Under the pieces are notes generated by a model. The model had not been told where the DNA came from and did no database searches. It was given only the letters and a program-made list of their open reading frames with translations. A stretch of DNA of 64,000 nucleotides, from the NCBI RefSeq assembly GCF_004348675.1, contig NZ_SMKN01000005.1, positions 24,504 to 88,503 on the forward strand. Direction: 5' to 3'. A program made the translations under genes and the position numbers. This DNA is from Micromonospora sp. KC606 (GTDB taxonomy: Bacteria > Actinomycetota > Actinomycetes > Mycobacteriales > Micromonosporaceae). Shown here one piece after another: positions 17,529 to 26,612 of this stretch. Position 1 is the first letter of the stretch, and each line of letters begins with the position of its first letter.

Positions 17529-20372
17529 TCAGTACAACTCCACCGTCTCCAGCCATACCGACCCGGTCGCCACCAGGAGGATGTCCCGGCGATCCATCCC
17601 GGTGCAGATCGGGACTTCGATGACGTCGCCGTCGACGCCGCCCACGACCGGCGCGACGGCCAGCAGCCGACCGTCCGGGTCGTCCAGCCGGAACTCGATC
17701 GCCGCCCAGCCTGCGGTCGGGCGGACGGCCCGCACCCGGACGCGTGTGCCCCGTACGGCGACGTCCCGGAAGAGGAGCCATCCGCCGGCGTCACCGCAGG
17801 TCATGGTGGTGAGCCCGGTCTCGGCGTCGTCCTGCGGCCAGAAAGCGTGGTAGTCGTCGAAGTCGGACGCCCGGACCGGGCCGCCGTCCAGCCGACGCGG
17901 GCCGACGGGTTCGGCGCGCACCGTCAGACGCCTGGTCGTCACGATGTCGGCCGATGACCGTCCGAGCATGATGTCGTAGTCGCCGGGCTCCACGACGAAC
18001 TCGTGCCGATCCACGTCCCAGACCGCCAGTTCCCGCAGCGCGATGGTGAACAGCGCGGTCTGGGCGGTGCCCGCCGGGACGTGCACCCGGCGGAACGCGA
18101 GGAGCTGTCGTAGCGGGCGCGGATGGCGGGACCCCCGCGCGCGGCCGTATATCTGGAGCACCTCGTCGCTCTCCACCGGGCCCGGGTTGCCGACCTCGAC
18201 CGACAGCTCGATCGGGTCCTCGACACAGACAATCGGGCGCAGCACCTCCAGGTCGTACCAGAAACACGGGTACGTCAGGCCGTGCCCGAACGGGAACAGC
18301 GGCTCGACGTCCGCGTAGAGGTACGTCTTGCGGGCCTTGATGATGTCGTACTCGTACATGTCGCCGAGGTCCGCCACCTGGCGTGGCCACGTCTGGGGCA
18401 GACGCCCGGCCGGTGCTCGGACCCCGAAGACGGCGTCCGCCAGGGAGGTGCCGAGCTGCGGTCCGGCATGGCTGCTCCAGAGCATTGCCGGTACCGCGGC
18501 GGCAAGTTCCGCCACCGCCAGCGGGTAGCTGCTGACGAGCGCCACCACGGTGGCCTGGTTCGCTGCGGCGGCGGCGCGGGCGACCTTCTCCTGGGCCGGC
18601 GCCAGCCTGATGTCAGTACGGTCCTCCGCTTCCCGCCCGTTGATCAGCGGGTGGTTTCCGACGATCGCGACGACCACGTCCGCGTCCACGGCCGCCGCGC
18701 CGACGGTGGCCGCGCCGTCGGTGACCAACTCCACCCGAAAGACCGCGGCGGCCTCGGCGGTGGCGGCGGCCGTGCGCAGCACCCCGTCGGAGGCCGGTGG
18801 CGCCACGTAACGCCCGGTGGAGACATCGAGCAGCACCGCACCGGCGCCCTGTGGTACCAGCCGGAACCGTTCGCGAACCTGCCAACCCTCCGGGGCGGCG
18901 CGGTCGTTCACCAGCGTCCGGTTCGACCTGCTCCGGAGGAAACGCCCGTTGCTCTCCGCGCGCAGGGAACAGACCTCGGAGCCCCAGTCGAAGATGGCGA
19001 AGCGCTGTGCAGCCTCGGCGACCGCCACCTGCCGCACCGTGAGCGGCCCTCCCTCGGGCGTCGTCGAGGACGTAACGTACCCGTCCTGCCACCGTAGGGC
19101 GATCACGTCGACCCCCTCCACCAGAGTGACCCGGTCGGCACCCAGCAGTCCGGCGATCCCCGCCATCGGCGTCCGGCCGTCGTCGAACTGGGGGGCATAC
19201 CAGTCGCGGCACACCATGGCGGCGAGTTGGCCGACGACGACCACCCGACGGACTGCGGCCCGGTCCAGGGGAAGCAGGCTGTCCCGGTTGCTCAACAGGA
19301 CGATCGCCTCCGCTGCCGCGCAGGCGGCGAGGCGCCGGTGCGCCGGCAGGTCCGGGCTGTCCGGCCCGGACTCCCCGGCGTCGGTCGCCTCCGCGTCGAA
19401 CTGGCCCCACCGCATCCGCATCCGCAACAGCCGGCCCACGGCGGCGTCGAGCAACTCCTCGCGAACGAAACCGTCCGCCACCGCGCGGCCCAGGTTGTCG
19501 GTGATGACGTGGCTGCGGTCACCCTGGTCGACGAAGAGGTCCAGACCTGCCCGGACGGCGGCGGCATAGGCCTGGAGCCGACTCGGAAACGACGGTCTCT
19601 CGTCCAGCGCGAGGAAACTGGGCGCCCACGCGTCGGACATCACGACGGTGTCCGGATCCCAGTCCCGCAACTGGCCGCGGATGTGCGGGCTCAGGTGGTT
19701 GGGTACGCCGTTGACCCGACTGTAGGAGAGCATGACGCCGTCGGCGACGCCGTCGACGATCGGCGCCTTGAAGGCTCGTAGATCGTATTCGTGCAGCACC
19801 CGGGGGCGGAGAAGCACCGAGTGGGTGCCGCGTTCGTTCTCGTGATTGTAGGCCAGGAAGTGTTGCAGGAGCGGCGTCGTCGCCCGCTGCGCACCGGCGT
19901 CGCTCTGCCCGGACAGACCCCGGCACATCGCGGTGGCCAGTGTGGACGTCAGCACCGGGCACTCCGAGTAGCCCTCCTCGTTACGGCCCCAGCGGGGATC
20001 ACGCAGCAGGTTGGTGACCGGACCCCAGATCGCCAGCCCGATCGTCGGCTGCCGGTGGTAGTGGGCGCGGATCTCGGCCGCGATGGCGGCACCGACGCGG
20101 GTGAGGAGATCCGGGTTCCAGGTGGCGCCGAGACCGACTGCCTGCGGGAAGACCGTCGCGCCCGGTACCGGGTCCGCGCCCCGGCGGACGGCGATTCCCC
20201 AGACGAGGGGTGGGATGCCGAGCCGGGGTACGCCGGGGGAGTACTGGTGCATCATCGCCAGCTTCTCGTCTCGGGAGAGCAGGCCCAGCAGGTGGCGGAC
20301 ACGCTCGGCAAGCGGCAGCCCGGTATCCCGGAAGTCTGTCTCCGCGTCCCTCGGCGCGTCGTGCTCGGTCAC
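17529..20372 (-). CDS. Second GH3 beta-glycosidase, paralogue of the gene at 5680-8505
   Basis: 947 residues from GTG 20372, which overlaps the TGA of the upstream FkbM gene as GTGA; the open frame extends further upstream but only inside that gene. Layout matches the first GH3: barrel domain with PQAVGLGATWNPDL and NLLRDPRWGRNEEGYSE, nucleophile Asp247 in VVMSDAWA, a trefoil-like insert (FAIFDWGSEVCSLRAESNGR), fibronectin-III-like domain (DEVLQIYGRA) and C-terminal CBM6-like sandwich (SDFDDYHAFW, LLFRDVAV). No signal peptide. The ends of the two proteins are clearly homologous but divergent in the barrel, so this is an older duplication with perhaps different specificity. Confidence 0.88.
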   Translation of the reverse strand: MTEHDAPRDAETDFRDTGLPLAERVRHLLGLLSRDEKLAMMHQYSPGVPRLGIPPLVWGIAVRRGADPVPGATVFPQAVGLGATWNPDLLTRVGAAIAAEIRAHYHRQPTIGLAIWGPVTNLLRDPRWGRNEEGYSECPVLTSTLATAMCRGLSGQSDAGAQRATTPLLQHFLAYNHENERGTHSVLLRPRVLHEYDLRAFKAPIVDGVADGVMLSYSRVNGVPNHLSPHIRGQLRDWDPDTVVMSDAWAPSFLALDERPSFPSRLQAYAAAVRAGLDLFVDQGDRSHVITDNLGRAVADGFVREELLDAAVGRLLRMRMRWGQFDAEATDAGESGPDSPDLPAHRRLAACAAAEAIVLLSNRDSLLPLDRAAVRRVVVVGQLAAMVCRDWYAPQFDDGRTPMAGIAGLLGADRVTLVEGVDVIALRWQDGYVTSSTTPEGGPLTVRQVAVAEAAQRFAIFDWGSEVCSLRAESNGRFLRSRSNRTLVNDRAAPEGWQVRERFRLVPQGAGAVLLDVSTGRYVAPPASDGVLRTAAATAEAAAVFRVELVTDGAATVGAAAVDADVVVAIVGNHPLINGREAEDRTDIRLAPAQEKVARAAAAANQATVVALVSSYPLAVAELAAAVPAMLWSSHAGPQLGTSLADAVFGVRAPAGRLPQTWPRQVADLGDMYEYDIIKARKTYLYADVEPLFPFGHGLTYPCFWYDLEVLRPIVCVEDPIELSVEVGNPGPVESDEVLQIYGRARGSRHPRPLRQLLAFRRVHVPAGTAQTALFTIALRELAVWDVDRHEFVVEPGDYDIMLGRSSADIVTTRRLTVRAEPVGPRRLDGGPVRASDFDDYHAFWPQDDAETGLTTMTCGDAGGWLLFRDVAVRGTRVRVRAVRPTAGWAAIEFRLDDPDGRLLAVAPVVGGVDGDVIEVPICTGMDRRDILLVATGSVWLETVELY

Positions 20373-21127
20373 GTCGGCAACCGGTCCGCATAGACGACGT
20401 AGGTCACGATGGCCGAGGGGATCATCGGCGCCTGCATCACCGTCGGTCGCAGACCGTGCTGGATGAGCAGGTCGCACATGTCCTCGAGCCGCCCCGCGAG
20501 ATCCTGCACCTCGATGACGACCTGATCGATGAGGGCCCAGTGCGACTGGTCGATGCCGAGCAGGATGTCGAGTTCGGCGCCCTCGACGTCGATCTTCAAC
20601 AGGTCGATGCGGCGGTCGTCCGGCAGGAACGACGAGAGCCGGCGGACATCCACGCGCACCTCGTAGCCGCTGTGCAGGCGGTCGATGTAGTCGGTCGGCT
20701 CGAAGTCGTAGAGCACACTCTTCTGCAACTCCTTCTGCTCCGGATACCGGGTCGAGTTGCCGGGCAGCAGCGGGTAGTAGGTGAACGGCACGTCGGCCTC
20801 GTCCTCCCGACCGAGCGCGCACTGGTGCAGTGTGATCTTGGGCCAGCCATAGTGTTCGATGTTGTGGAGCAGGGATCTCGCCGGCTCGGGCATCGGCTCG
20901 AACGCGAGGATCTCAGCCGATTCCTGACGCTGCCTGACAAACAGCATGAAGAGCCCGATGTTGGCGCCCACGTCTACCACGAACGGCTGTTCGGGAAGCT
21001 GGATCACGTCGTAGCAGCCGTGTTCGAAGATCTCCTTGTACTGCCACATGATCTCCTTGACGCTCGGCCCGACCCAGGTCAGGTTCTCCCTGAGTTGTGC
21101 CACCTTCATGTCCGGCACCCTTGCCAC
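20369..21127 (-). CDS. FkbM-family SAM-dependent O-methyltransferase
   Basis: 252 residues. The SAM-binding loop FVVDVGANIGLFMLF lies at about 49-63, EILAFEPMPEPA gives the acidic strand end, and IDLLKIDVEGAELDIL is the FkbM signature. Members methylate hydroxyls, often on sugars or polyketides. The listed start is a GTG right after the previous stop with GAGAGG upstream; an ATG six codons in (MKVAQL) is equally reasonable. It sits in a minus-strand operon: glycosyltransferase, this gene, then GH3 by a GTGA overlap. A sugar-hydroxyl methylation on the cluster product is the likely role. Confidence 0.88.
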   Translation of the reverse strand: MARVPDMKVAQLRENLTWVGPSVKEIMWQYKEIFEHGCYDVIQLPEQPFVVDVGANIGLFMLFVRQRQESAEILAFEPMPEPARSLLHNIEHYGWPKITLHQCALGREDEADVPFTYYPLLPGNSTRYPEQKELQKSVLYDFEPTDYIDRLHSGYEVRVDVRRLSSFLPDDRRIDLLKIDVEGAELDILLGIDQSHWALIDQVVIEVQDLAGRLEDMCDLLIQHGLRPTVMQAPMIPSAIVTYVVYADRLPT

Positions 21128-21128
21128 C

Positions 21129-21980
21129 TCACCTCTCGTCGCCGCTCATCGCGCGATAGTGCTGCCACAGGTCGTAGTAGGGCAGCGTTCCGCCCTCGGT
21201 GCGGATCCGGTGCCACTCCCCGGCCCAATGGACCAGTAGCACCCGGTTCACCTGGGATGGAATGAGCCGGCCGGCTTCGACCCGACCGATGTCGTGGCCG
21301 GCCCACTGTTCCTGAGGAATGTCAGGATCGTTTCTCTCGGCGGCGATGACCGAGAGACTGGAGTACGGCCGACCTGATGTCACTATCAGATAGTTCAACA
21401 GAGGTTGCTCCCGGCAGAGCAACTCCATGTGCGGCGCCAGGGACAACGGTGCAGCCAGGTTCTGCCAGACCGTCGAGGGATCCAGCAGCCCGGCGCGGGA
21501 CACCAGGAAGCCGGTGTTGGTGGCGTACTCTATCTGCTCGGCGCTCAGCGCCTCGGTCCGGTAGATGGAGTCTCGCCACACCCAGTGCCGTATGCGCGGG
21601 ATGTTGGAGTGCGAGGTGACGAAGTCGTGCCGCGAGAGGTGATCGAAGGTGAAGTCCACCGAATCGAGCACGATCGTATCGGAGTCGATGTAGACGAACT
21701 CGTCGAAGGGGCCCTTCCAAATCGCCAGCTTCCGGTACTGGCCCATCGTTCTGCCGTCGTGGAAGCGTCGACTGATCTCGTCGCACCGCCGAAGGATGCC
21801 GTCGTCGCGCCATACCGTGAAGTCGTACCGGGCGGCCAGGGCGCTGACGTGCGAATGTTCGTCCGAGAACGGCACCAGGCACAACGGGATGGTCGGGTTG
21901 TGGAGCCGGAAACTGTTGAGGAACCCGACGGTCTGTTCAAAGATCGCGTCATTGGCGAGGAAATAGGCGCCGCGCTGCAT
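21129..21980 (-). CDS. GT-A-fold glycosyltransferase, Npun_R2821/R2822-like
   Basis: 283 residues with a strong ribosome site (GGAGGCAAC before ATG). The sequence begins GAYFLANDAIFEQTVGFLNSF and carries a DxD metal/nucleotide-sugar motif in VYIDSDTIVLD (Asp99 and Asp101), then NTGFLVSR, and HWAGEW near the end. This resembles GT8-like enzymes annotated as Npun_R2821/Npun_R2822 family, often found beside FkbM methyltransferases, as here: the FkbM gene starts one base after its stop. It leads the leftward operon that includes the second GH3 gene. Donor sugar unknown. Confidence 0.78.
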   Translation of the reverse strand: MQRGAYFLANDAIFEQTVGFLNSFRLHNPTIPLCLVPFSDEHSHVSALAARYDFTVWRDDGILRRCDEISRRFHDGRTMGQYRKLAIWKGPFDEFVYIDSDTIVLDSVDFTFDHLSRHDFVTSHSNIPRIRHWVWRDSIYRTEALSAEQIEYATNTGFLVSRAGLLDPSTVWQNLAAPLSLAPHMELLCREQPLLNYLIVTSGRPYSSLSVIAAERNDPDIPQEQWAGHDIGRVEAGRLIPSQVNRVLLVHWAGEWHRIRTEGGTLPYYDLWQHYRAMSGDER

Positions 21981-22410
21981 GTTGCCTCCGGAAAGTGGGC
22001 CGCGATAAGTCAGTTCAGGCTCGTCGAGGCTCCGTCGGAATCGTCGGCTGGGTGCTCAGGGGTGACAGCGGAACCGCCCGCCCCGGGCGTGATGCATTGC
22101 AGTCCTATCCGGCGTGAGCGTCAATCTGCGGACAGTGTTTTCGCGTTCTTTGTCGGTGATCGTACGCCTTGGTCGGGCCTACGCAACACCTACCCCGATC
22201 CAGTGGGCATGACGGGTGTCGATGGCGTTCGAACGTTTGTCCGGTGCGGCTATTGCGATGCTCGGGTAGGCCGATACATATAGCGACATCCGGCTCTTGG
22301 GTGAGTGTTACGGTGAGCAGTGAGTCTGCGAGGCGCAGATTCGGTCTGCCCAGTCACTCCTGGGTGCCAGTTTTTGGGTCTCGATTGACGACGGTATCGG
22401 GAGCTTCGAG
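21981..22410. other. Divergent promoter region between two FkbM-containing operons
   Basis: 430 bases with no gene. It must hold promoters for both the leftward glycosyltransferase operon and the rightward FkbM gene. It contains the palindrome GTTCGAAC (22227-22234) and a small hairpin with TCTGCG/CGCAGA arms around 22325-22340. No StrR-type 29-base operator is present. Confidence 0.6.
22253..22280 (+). promoter_or_regulatory. Possible promoter for the rightward FkbM gene
   Basis: TTGCGA (22253-22258), a 16-base spacer and TACATA (22275-22280) form a sigma70-like pair in a locally AT-richer stretch, about 130 bases before the ATG. Pattern evidence only. Confidence 0.35.
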
Positions 22411-23151
22411 ATGGATCTGTCAGACACGGTGGTGGCGCGCTTCCTCGAAGGATTCCACACAGCGTGGGAGACGGTCTTCTTCGTCCAGATAGGCTCGAAC
22501 GACGGAGAGCACAATGATCCGCTCAGGCCGTTCATCCTGGCGGGTGGCTGGCAGGGAATCATGGTCGAGCCGGTGCCGTACGTCTTCGAGCGGCTGACAT
22601 CGAACTATGGCGACCGGGCGGGGCTGAACCTGGTCAACACGGCCGTCACTGACCATGACGGGGTTTCGGACTTCTACTGCCTGGGGGAGAGCGCTGATCC
22701 CTTGCCGGAGTGGTACGACCAACTCGGGTCGTTCACCTTGGAGAGCATGCTGGACAGTTGGATACAGCAGGTCATCCCGGATATCCGAGACCGGATTATC
22801 ACCATCACGGTGCCCTGCGCCACTTTCGAGTCCCTGTGTCGGAGGCACGGTGTGGGGGAGATCGATCTGCTGCACATAGATGCCGAGGGTCATGACTACG
22901 AGATCATCAGGACGATCGACCTTCAGCGTCGCAAGCCGACCGTGCTCCTCTACGAACACAAACACCTGAGCCGCCGAGATCGGCTGGCCTGTCGTCAGCT
23001 GCTCGCGAGCGAGGGCTACCTCACGCTCGACCTGTCTCACGACACCCTCTGCCTGACCCGGCAGGCTGCGGCTTCGTCGAGGCTCGGCCTGGGTCGGGCA
23101 TGGCAGGATGCCGTCTCGGCCATGCGGGTCGCCGGGTGGGGTACCCGATGA
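22411..23151 (+). CDS. FkbM-family methyltransferase (second copy)
   Basis: 246 residues, ATG preceded by GGGAG. The SAM loop is VFFVQIGSNDGEHNDP (about 22-37), the degenerate form common in this branch, with IMVEPVPYVFERL for the acidic strand and IDLLHIDAEGHDYEII for the FkbM signature, then LLYEHKHL. It is only distantly similar to the FkbM protein at 20369 and probably methylates a different position. It is followed by the StrR operator and the GH31 gene, so it may form a separate short transcript. Confidence 0.88.
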   Translation: MDLSDTVVARFLEGFHTAWETVFFVQIGSNDGEHNDPLRPFILAGGWQGIMVEPVPYVFERLTSNYGDRAGLNLVNTAVTDHDGVSDFYCLGESADPLPEWYDQLGSFTLESMLDSWIQQVIPDIRDRIITITVPCATFESLCRRHGVGEIDLLHIDAEGHDYEIIRTIDLQRRKPTVLLYEHKHLSRRDRLACRQLLASEGYLTLDLSHDTLCLTRQAAASSRLGLGRAWQDAVSAMRVAGWGTR

Positions 23152-23198
23152 GGGCGCGGCAGGGGTGGGCCCCTGGGCAGTGACTCGTCACCACCGGC

Positions 23199-23227
23199 GT
23201 TCGACTGTCCGCCCTGCGCAGTCGAAC
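23199..23227. promoter_or_regulatory. Perfect StrR-type operator
   Basis: GTTCGACTG (23199-23207), 11 bases, then CAGTCGAAC (23219-23227), an exact inverted repeat and an exact match to the operator known for StrR. It lies 48 bases after the FkbM stop and about 230 bases before the GH31 start chosen here. Its presence with a StrR-type regulator gene 13.5 kb away ties the GH31 gene to the cluster. Confidence 0.92.
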
Positions 23228-23460
23228 AGGGATGGTTGACCGCTCCGCGACGCTCGACCCTGCTTGGGTCCGCTCGCCGGTGCGGCGGGCACGCGCGACC
23301 GGAGCCGATCGAAGGCACTCCTAGATAGTAATAGCCTTCAATGTCAGAACAGGGGCCGCAGGGCGGATCCCCGTACGGAGTGCAGGCGGCTTCCGGCGTT
23401 CTCGATGCGTCCCTTCCACTGACCAAGAACATGTCCGCACAATGGCCTGGGAGTAACTCT

Positions 23461-25755
23461 ATGCCTTACCACCCGCCGCTGGTGCAACGCGAGTACTTCG
23501 TCGCACCGCCACCCGAGCTTCCGCTGCGAGCCTACGGGGAGGAGGGGCTGTCGACCGTGCAGTTCGCAGCGGTCGTCGCTCAACAACCCGCCTCAATCGC
23601 CCTGAGGGCGACGACTTCCACAGGTGAGGAACTCTACGTCGATCTTGCCGCCGTAGCGGAAGGTGTCGTCAGAGCACGGCTCTCCGCCGTGCCGGCAGCA
23701 CGGCCGAAAGTAGCCCGCGTTCTTGAGTTGGTCAATGCCGGCGTTTACGAACACGCCAGGGTGTCGGTCGACGACGGTGTCGTTCTGGTGGATGCCGGCT
23801 CGGTCCGTGCGGTCGCCACGCTGAATCCCTGGTCGCTCTGCTATCTGGACGCCACCGGCAGGGCTTTGGTCAGTCAGAACCGTGGCGAGAGAGACATCTC
23901 CACCAGGCTGCGCAACCTGCCGTTCGGTCGCTCGTTCGTCGATGGCGAGCCGGTGGCGTATCATGAGTCGTTCACTTCTTCCCCCAACGAGGCCTTCGCC
24001 GGATTCGGCGAGCGTTCCGCGCCGTTGAATGCGCAGGGTCAGCGTCCGCTGATGTGGAACTTCGACGCGTTCGGGGCGGATTCCATTCGCGCCTACAAGA
24101 ATATACCGATCTATCTCTCGAATCGCGGCTACGGAGTCCTGGTCAATTCCGGAGCACCGGTCGAGTTCGACATGGCACAGTCCACGCACGGCGTGGTCGA
24201 GTTCGTCGTGCCCGACGACGCGCTGGAGTATTTCCTCGTCGCGGGGAAGCCGGTCGAGATCCTGGACCGCTACAACCGCCTGACCTCGCGTCCGGCCCTG
24301 CCGCCCAAGTGGGCCTTCGGCACCTGGATATCCTCCGGCTTCGCCCGGGACGACCAGCAGCGTTTCGTCGCGCGGGCCGCGAAGATCCGCGAGCACGGGA
24401 TCCCCTGCGACGTCCTGCACCTCGACACCTACTGGCAGACCGGCAGGCACTGGTCGGACATGCGGTGGGACGAGGCCAACTTCCCCACACCCGAGAGGAT
24501 GTTCGCGGATCTCGCAGAGCAGGGTTTCCGGGTCTGCCTCTGGATGAACCCCTACGTGTCCCACGAGTCGCCGGTCTTCGCCGAAGCAGACGAGCGGGGC
24601 TTCTTCCTCAGGCGCAGCGGAGGCGGGACCTATGTGGCTGACGTCTGGCACGGGTACCAGCCGGCGAGCGGCATCCTGGACTTCACCAATCCCGAGGCTG
24701 TCGCCTGGTGGAAGGGACTGCTGCGCGGGCCGCTGCGCGCGGGCGCGGCGTTGTACAAGACCGACTTCGGTGAGGGCGTGCCGGCCGATGCGGTCGCGTA
24801 CAACGGCATGACCGGAACGGAGTTGCACAACGCCTACACGCTGCTGTTCAACGACGCCGTCTGTGAGGTCACCCGGGAGGTGCACGGCTACGAGTTTGTG
24901 TGGGCGCGTTCGTCGTTCCTGGGTGGTCAGCGACACTCCGCCCAGTGGTCCGGCGACGTCCAGACCTCCTGGGCCGGGCTGGGAGCCACCATTCGAGGGG
25001 GCGCGAGCCACGGCCTGTCAGGAGTGCCGTTCTGGTCGCACGACGCCGGCGGTTTCAACGGCAGGCCCAGTGACGACCTGTACGTCCGCTGGGCCCAGTT
25101 CGGTGCACTCTCCCCGCTGCTGCGATTCCACGGCACCAAGACCCGGGAGTTGTGGGAGTTCAGTGCGGAGGTCGAGGAGCTGGTCGTTCGGGCCCTGAAG
25201 ATCCGCCACCACCTTGCTCCCTATCTCTACTCGGCGGCGGTGCGGTCCTCGCGTACGGGCGAGCCGATGCTCCGCGCGCTCAGTGTCGACGACCCCGACG
25301 ACCCGGTCGCGTGGAACGCCGACCAGGAGTACAGGTTCGGGCGAGACTTGTTGGTCGCGCCGGTCAACGATCCGTCCGGGGAGCGCATGGTCTACCTGCC
25401 CGCCGGGAGGTGGGTCGACTACTGGACCAGGGTGGTCATCGAGGGTGGTCGGTACGTCAGGACGAGGCACGGGCTGGAGACCTTTCCGCTCTTCGTCCGG
25501 TACGGCGCCGTCATCCCCACGGTCGAACCGGGGCAGCGCATCGGAAACGATCCCTTCGTCGCGATCACGCTGCAGGTGTGGGGTCGTCCCGAGGCGGGAA
25601 CCACCATCTCCGACGTCAACGGCGACACCGTCGTGCAGCTCCGCGGCGGAGCCGTGGCGACCCTCGTCGCCACCGGACCCGCCGACATCAGTGGCGTGGC
25701 AGTGATCGATGTCGACGGCGCTCCGGCCGAGATCAGGTTCGTGCGGGCCGGCTGA
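23461..25755 (+). CDS. GH31 family glycosidase (alpha-xylosidase/alpha-glucosidase, YicI-like)
   Basis: 764 residues from ATG 23461, selected for its upstream GGGAG and because YicI-type proteins are about 770 residues; the frame is open from ATG 23341 but without a ribosome site. The N-terminal beta domain leads into the barrel with LTSRPALPPKWAFGTWIS, IPCDVLHLDTYW, the nucleophile Asp435 in YKTDFGEG and the acid/base Asp499 in WSGDVQTSW, then FWSHDAGGF and RFHGTK. The proximal C-terminal domain has FGRDLLVAPV. No signal peptide. It is a retaining alpha-glycosidase with likely cytosolic action, under a perfect StrR operator, which is unusual for a plain catabolic enzyme. YicI-like xylosidase preference is a guess. 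Confidence 0.9.
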   Translation: MPYHPPLVQREYFVAPPPELPLRAYGEEGLSTVQFAAVVAQQPASIALRATTSTGEELYVDLAAVAEGVVRARLSAVPAARPKVARVLELVNAGVYEHARVSVDDGVVLVDAGSVRAVATLNPWSLCYLDATGRALVSQNRGERDISTRLRNLPFGRSFVDGEPVAYHESFTSSPNEAFAGFGERSAPLNAQGQRPLMWNFDAFGADSIRAYKNIPIYLSNRGYGVLVNSGAPVEFDMAQSTHGVVEFVVPDDALEYFLVAGKPVEILDRYNRLTSRPALPPKWAFGTWISSGFARDDQQRFVARAAKIREHGIPCDVLHLDTYWQTGRHWSDMRWDEANFPTPERMFADLAEQGFRVCLWMNPYVSHESPVFAEADERGFFLRRSGGGTYVADVWHGYQPASGILDFTNPEAVAWWKGLLRGPLRAGAALYKTDFGEGVPADAVAYNGMTGTELHNAYTLLFNDAVCEVTREVHGYEFVWARSSFLGGQRHSAQWSGDVQTSWAGLGATIRGGASHGLSGVPFWSHDAGGFNGRPSDDLYVRWAQFGALSPLLRFHGTKTRELWEFSAEVEELVVRALKIRHHLAPYLYSAAVRSSRTGEPMLRALSVDDPDDPVAWNADQEYRFGRDLLVAPVNDPSGERMVYLPAGRWVDYWTRVVIEGGRYVRTRHGLETFPLFVRYGAVIPTVEPGQRIGNDPFVAITLQVWGRPEAGTTISDVNGDTVVQLRGGAVATLVATGPADISGVAVIDVDGAPAEIRFVRAG

Positions 25756-25885
25756 ACATGAGGCTGGTTGGCGGACAGTCGACGTCGGGCATGCTTCGCA
25801 CGACAGGAGAAGATCGGCTCCATCAGCTGTGCCAAGGTGAAGGCCCAAGTCCTGCGCTTCGACCATCTTCACTCCGAGAGAGACC

Positions 25886-26404
25886 ATGGTCCGATCCGCG
25901 TTTCGCCGCGGCCTGCCCGCCGCCGTCGCGGCCGTGGCTGTCGTCCTGTCGCTGGGGGTCGCCGCCCCCGGTGCGCAGGCCAGCCCGGCGCCGTTGTCCT
26001 CGACGACCCAACTGTGCGACTGCCTGTTCCACGGTCCCGAGGACCTCCACGGCTGGGCGTTCCATCACGAGGACATGGCGTTTGCCGCCGCGGTCGCGCT
26101 CGCTGATCTGACGGTGCGTTCCGTGCCGTGCCTCGCCGCGATGCTGCTCGACCGTCTGGCGGTCGGCGGCGAGGATGCGAGCCGCTTCTTCTACGCCGTA
26201 CGGCTGCTGCTCAGCCTGGTCTTTCCGCAGGGCCCGCTGCCGGACGGGACCACGCCGGCCGACCTTACGGCGCAGCAGTACGCCGCCCATGCCGTTTTGC
26301 ACAGCGGGCTCATCGACCATGCCCCAGTCGCCCGCCTGCTCCGGGAGTGCAATCTCCCCGGCGACGAGGAAACCCTCCGCACCTGGTGCCCACCCCCGGC
26401 GTGA
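25886..26404 (+). CDS. Small exported protein of unknown function
   Basis: 172 residues with a clear Sec signal peptide: MVRSAFRRG, a hydrophobic stretch LPAAVAAVAVVLSLGVAA, and likely cleavage after AQA-S near 31-32. The mature part has CDCLF and later single cysteines (CL, EC, WC), allowing disulfides, and is mostly helical. GAGAGAG lies five bases before the ATG. It matches no family I recognise. It lies between the GH31 gene and the integrase scar, so it may mark the edge of the cluster rather than belong to it. Confidence 0.7.
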   Translation: MVRSAFRRGLPAAVAAVAVVLSLGVAAPGAQASPAPLSSTTQLCDCLFHGPEDLHGWAFHHEDMAFAAAVALADLTVRSVPCLAAMLLDRLAVGGEDASRFFYAVRLLLSLVFPQGPLPDGTTPADLTAQQYAAHAVLHSGLIDHAPVARLLRECNLPGDEETLRTWCPPPA

Positions 26405-26612
26405 ACCACCGGCAGCGACGAACGGTGCCAGCTATCGCACTGCCAGGACCGCCGACAACAAGCGAGGCAACCGGCCAGCGTGGCCGCTGACGACAGCCGA
26501 GCCCTCCGCCACTACCTCGACCAGGCAAACCGATCCGGTCAACCCGGACGATCGACGATCTACCGACGCTGCACACCATCCGGATCCGACGGCGCCACTG
26601 CTGCTCGCAAGA

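Noticed and set aside
22227..22234. GTTCGAAC palindrome as a StrR site.
   Set aside because: It lacks the CTG/CAG extensions and the 11-base spacer of the operator.
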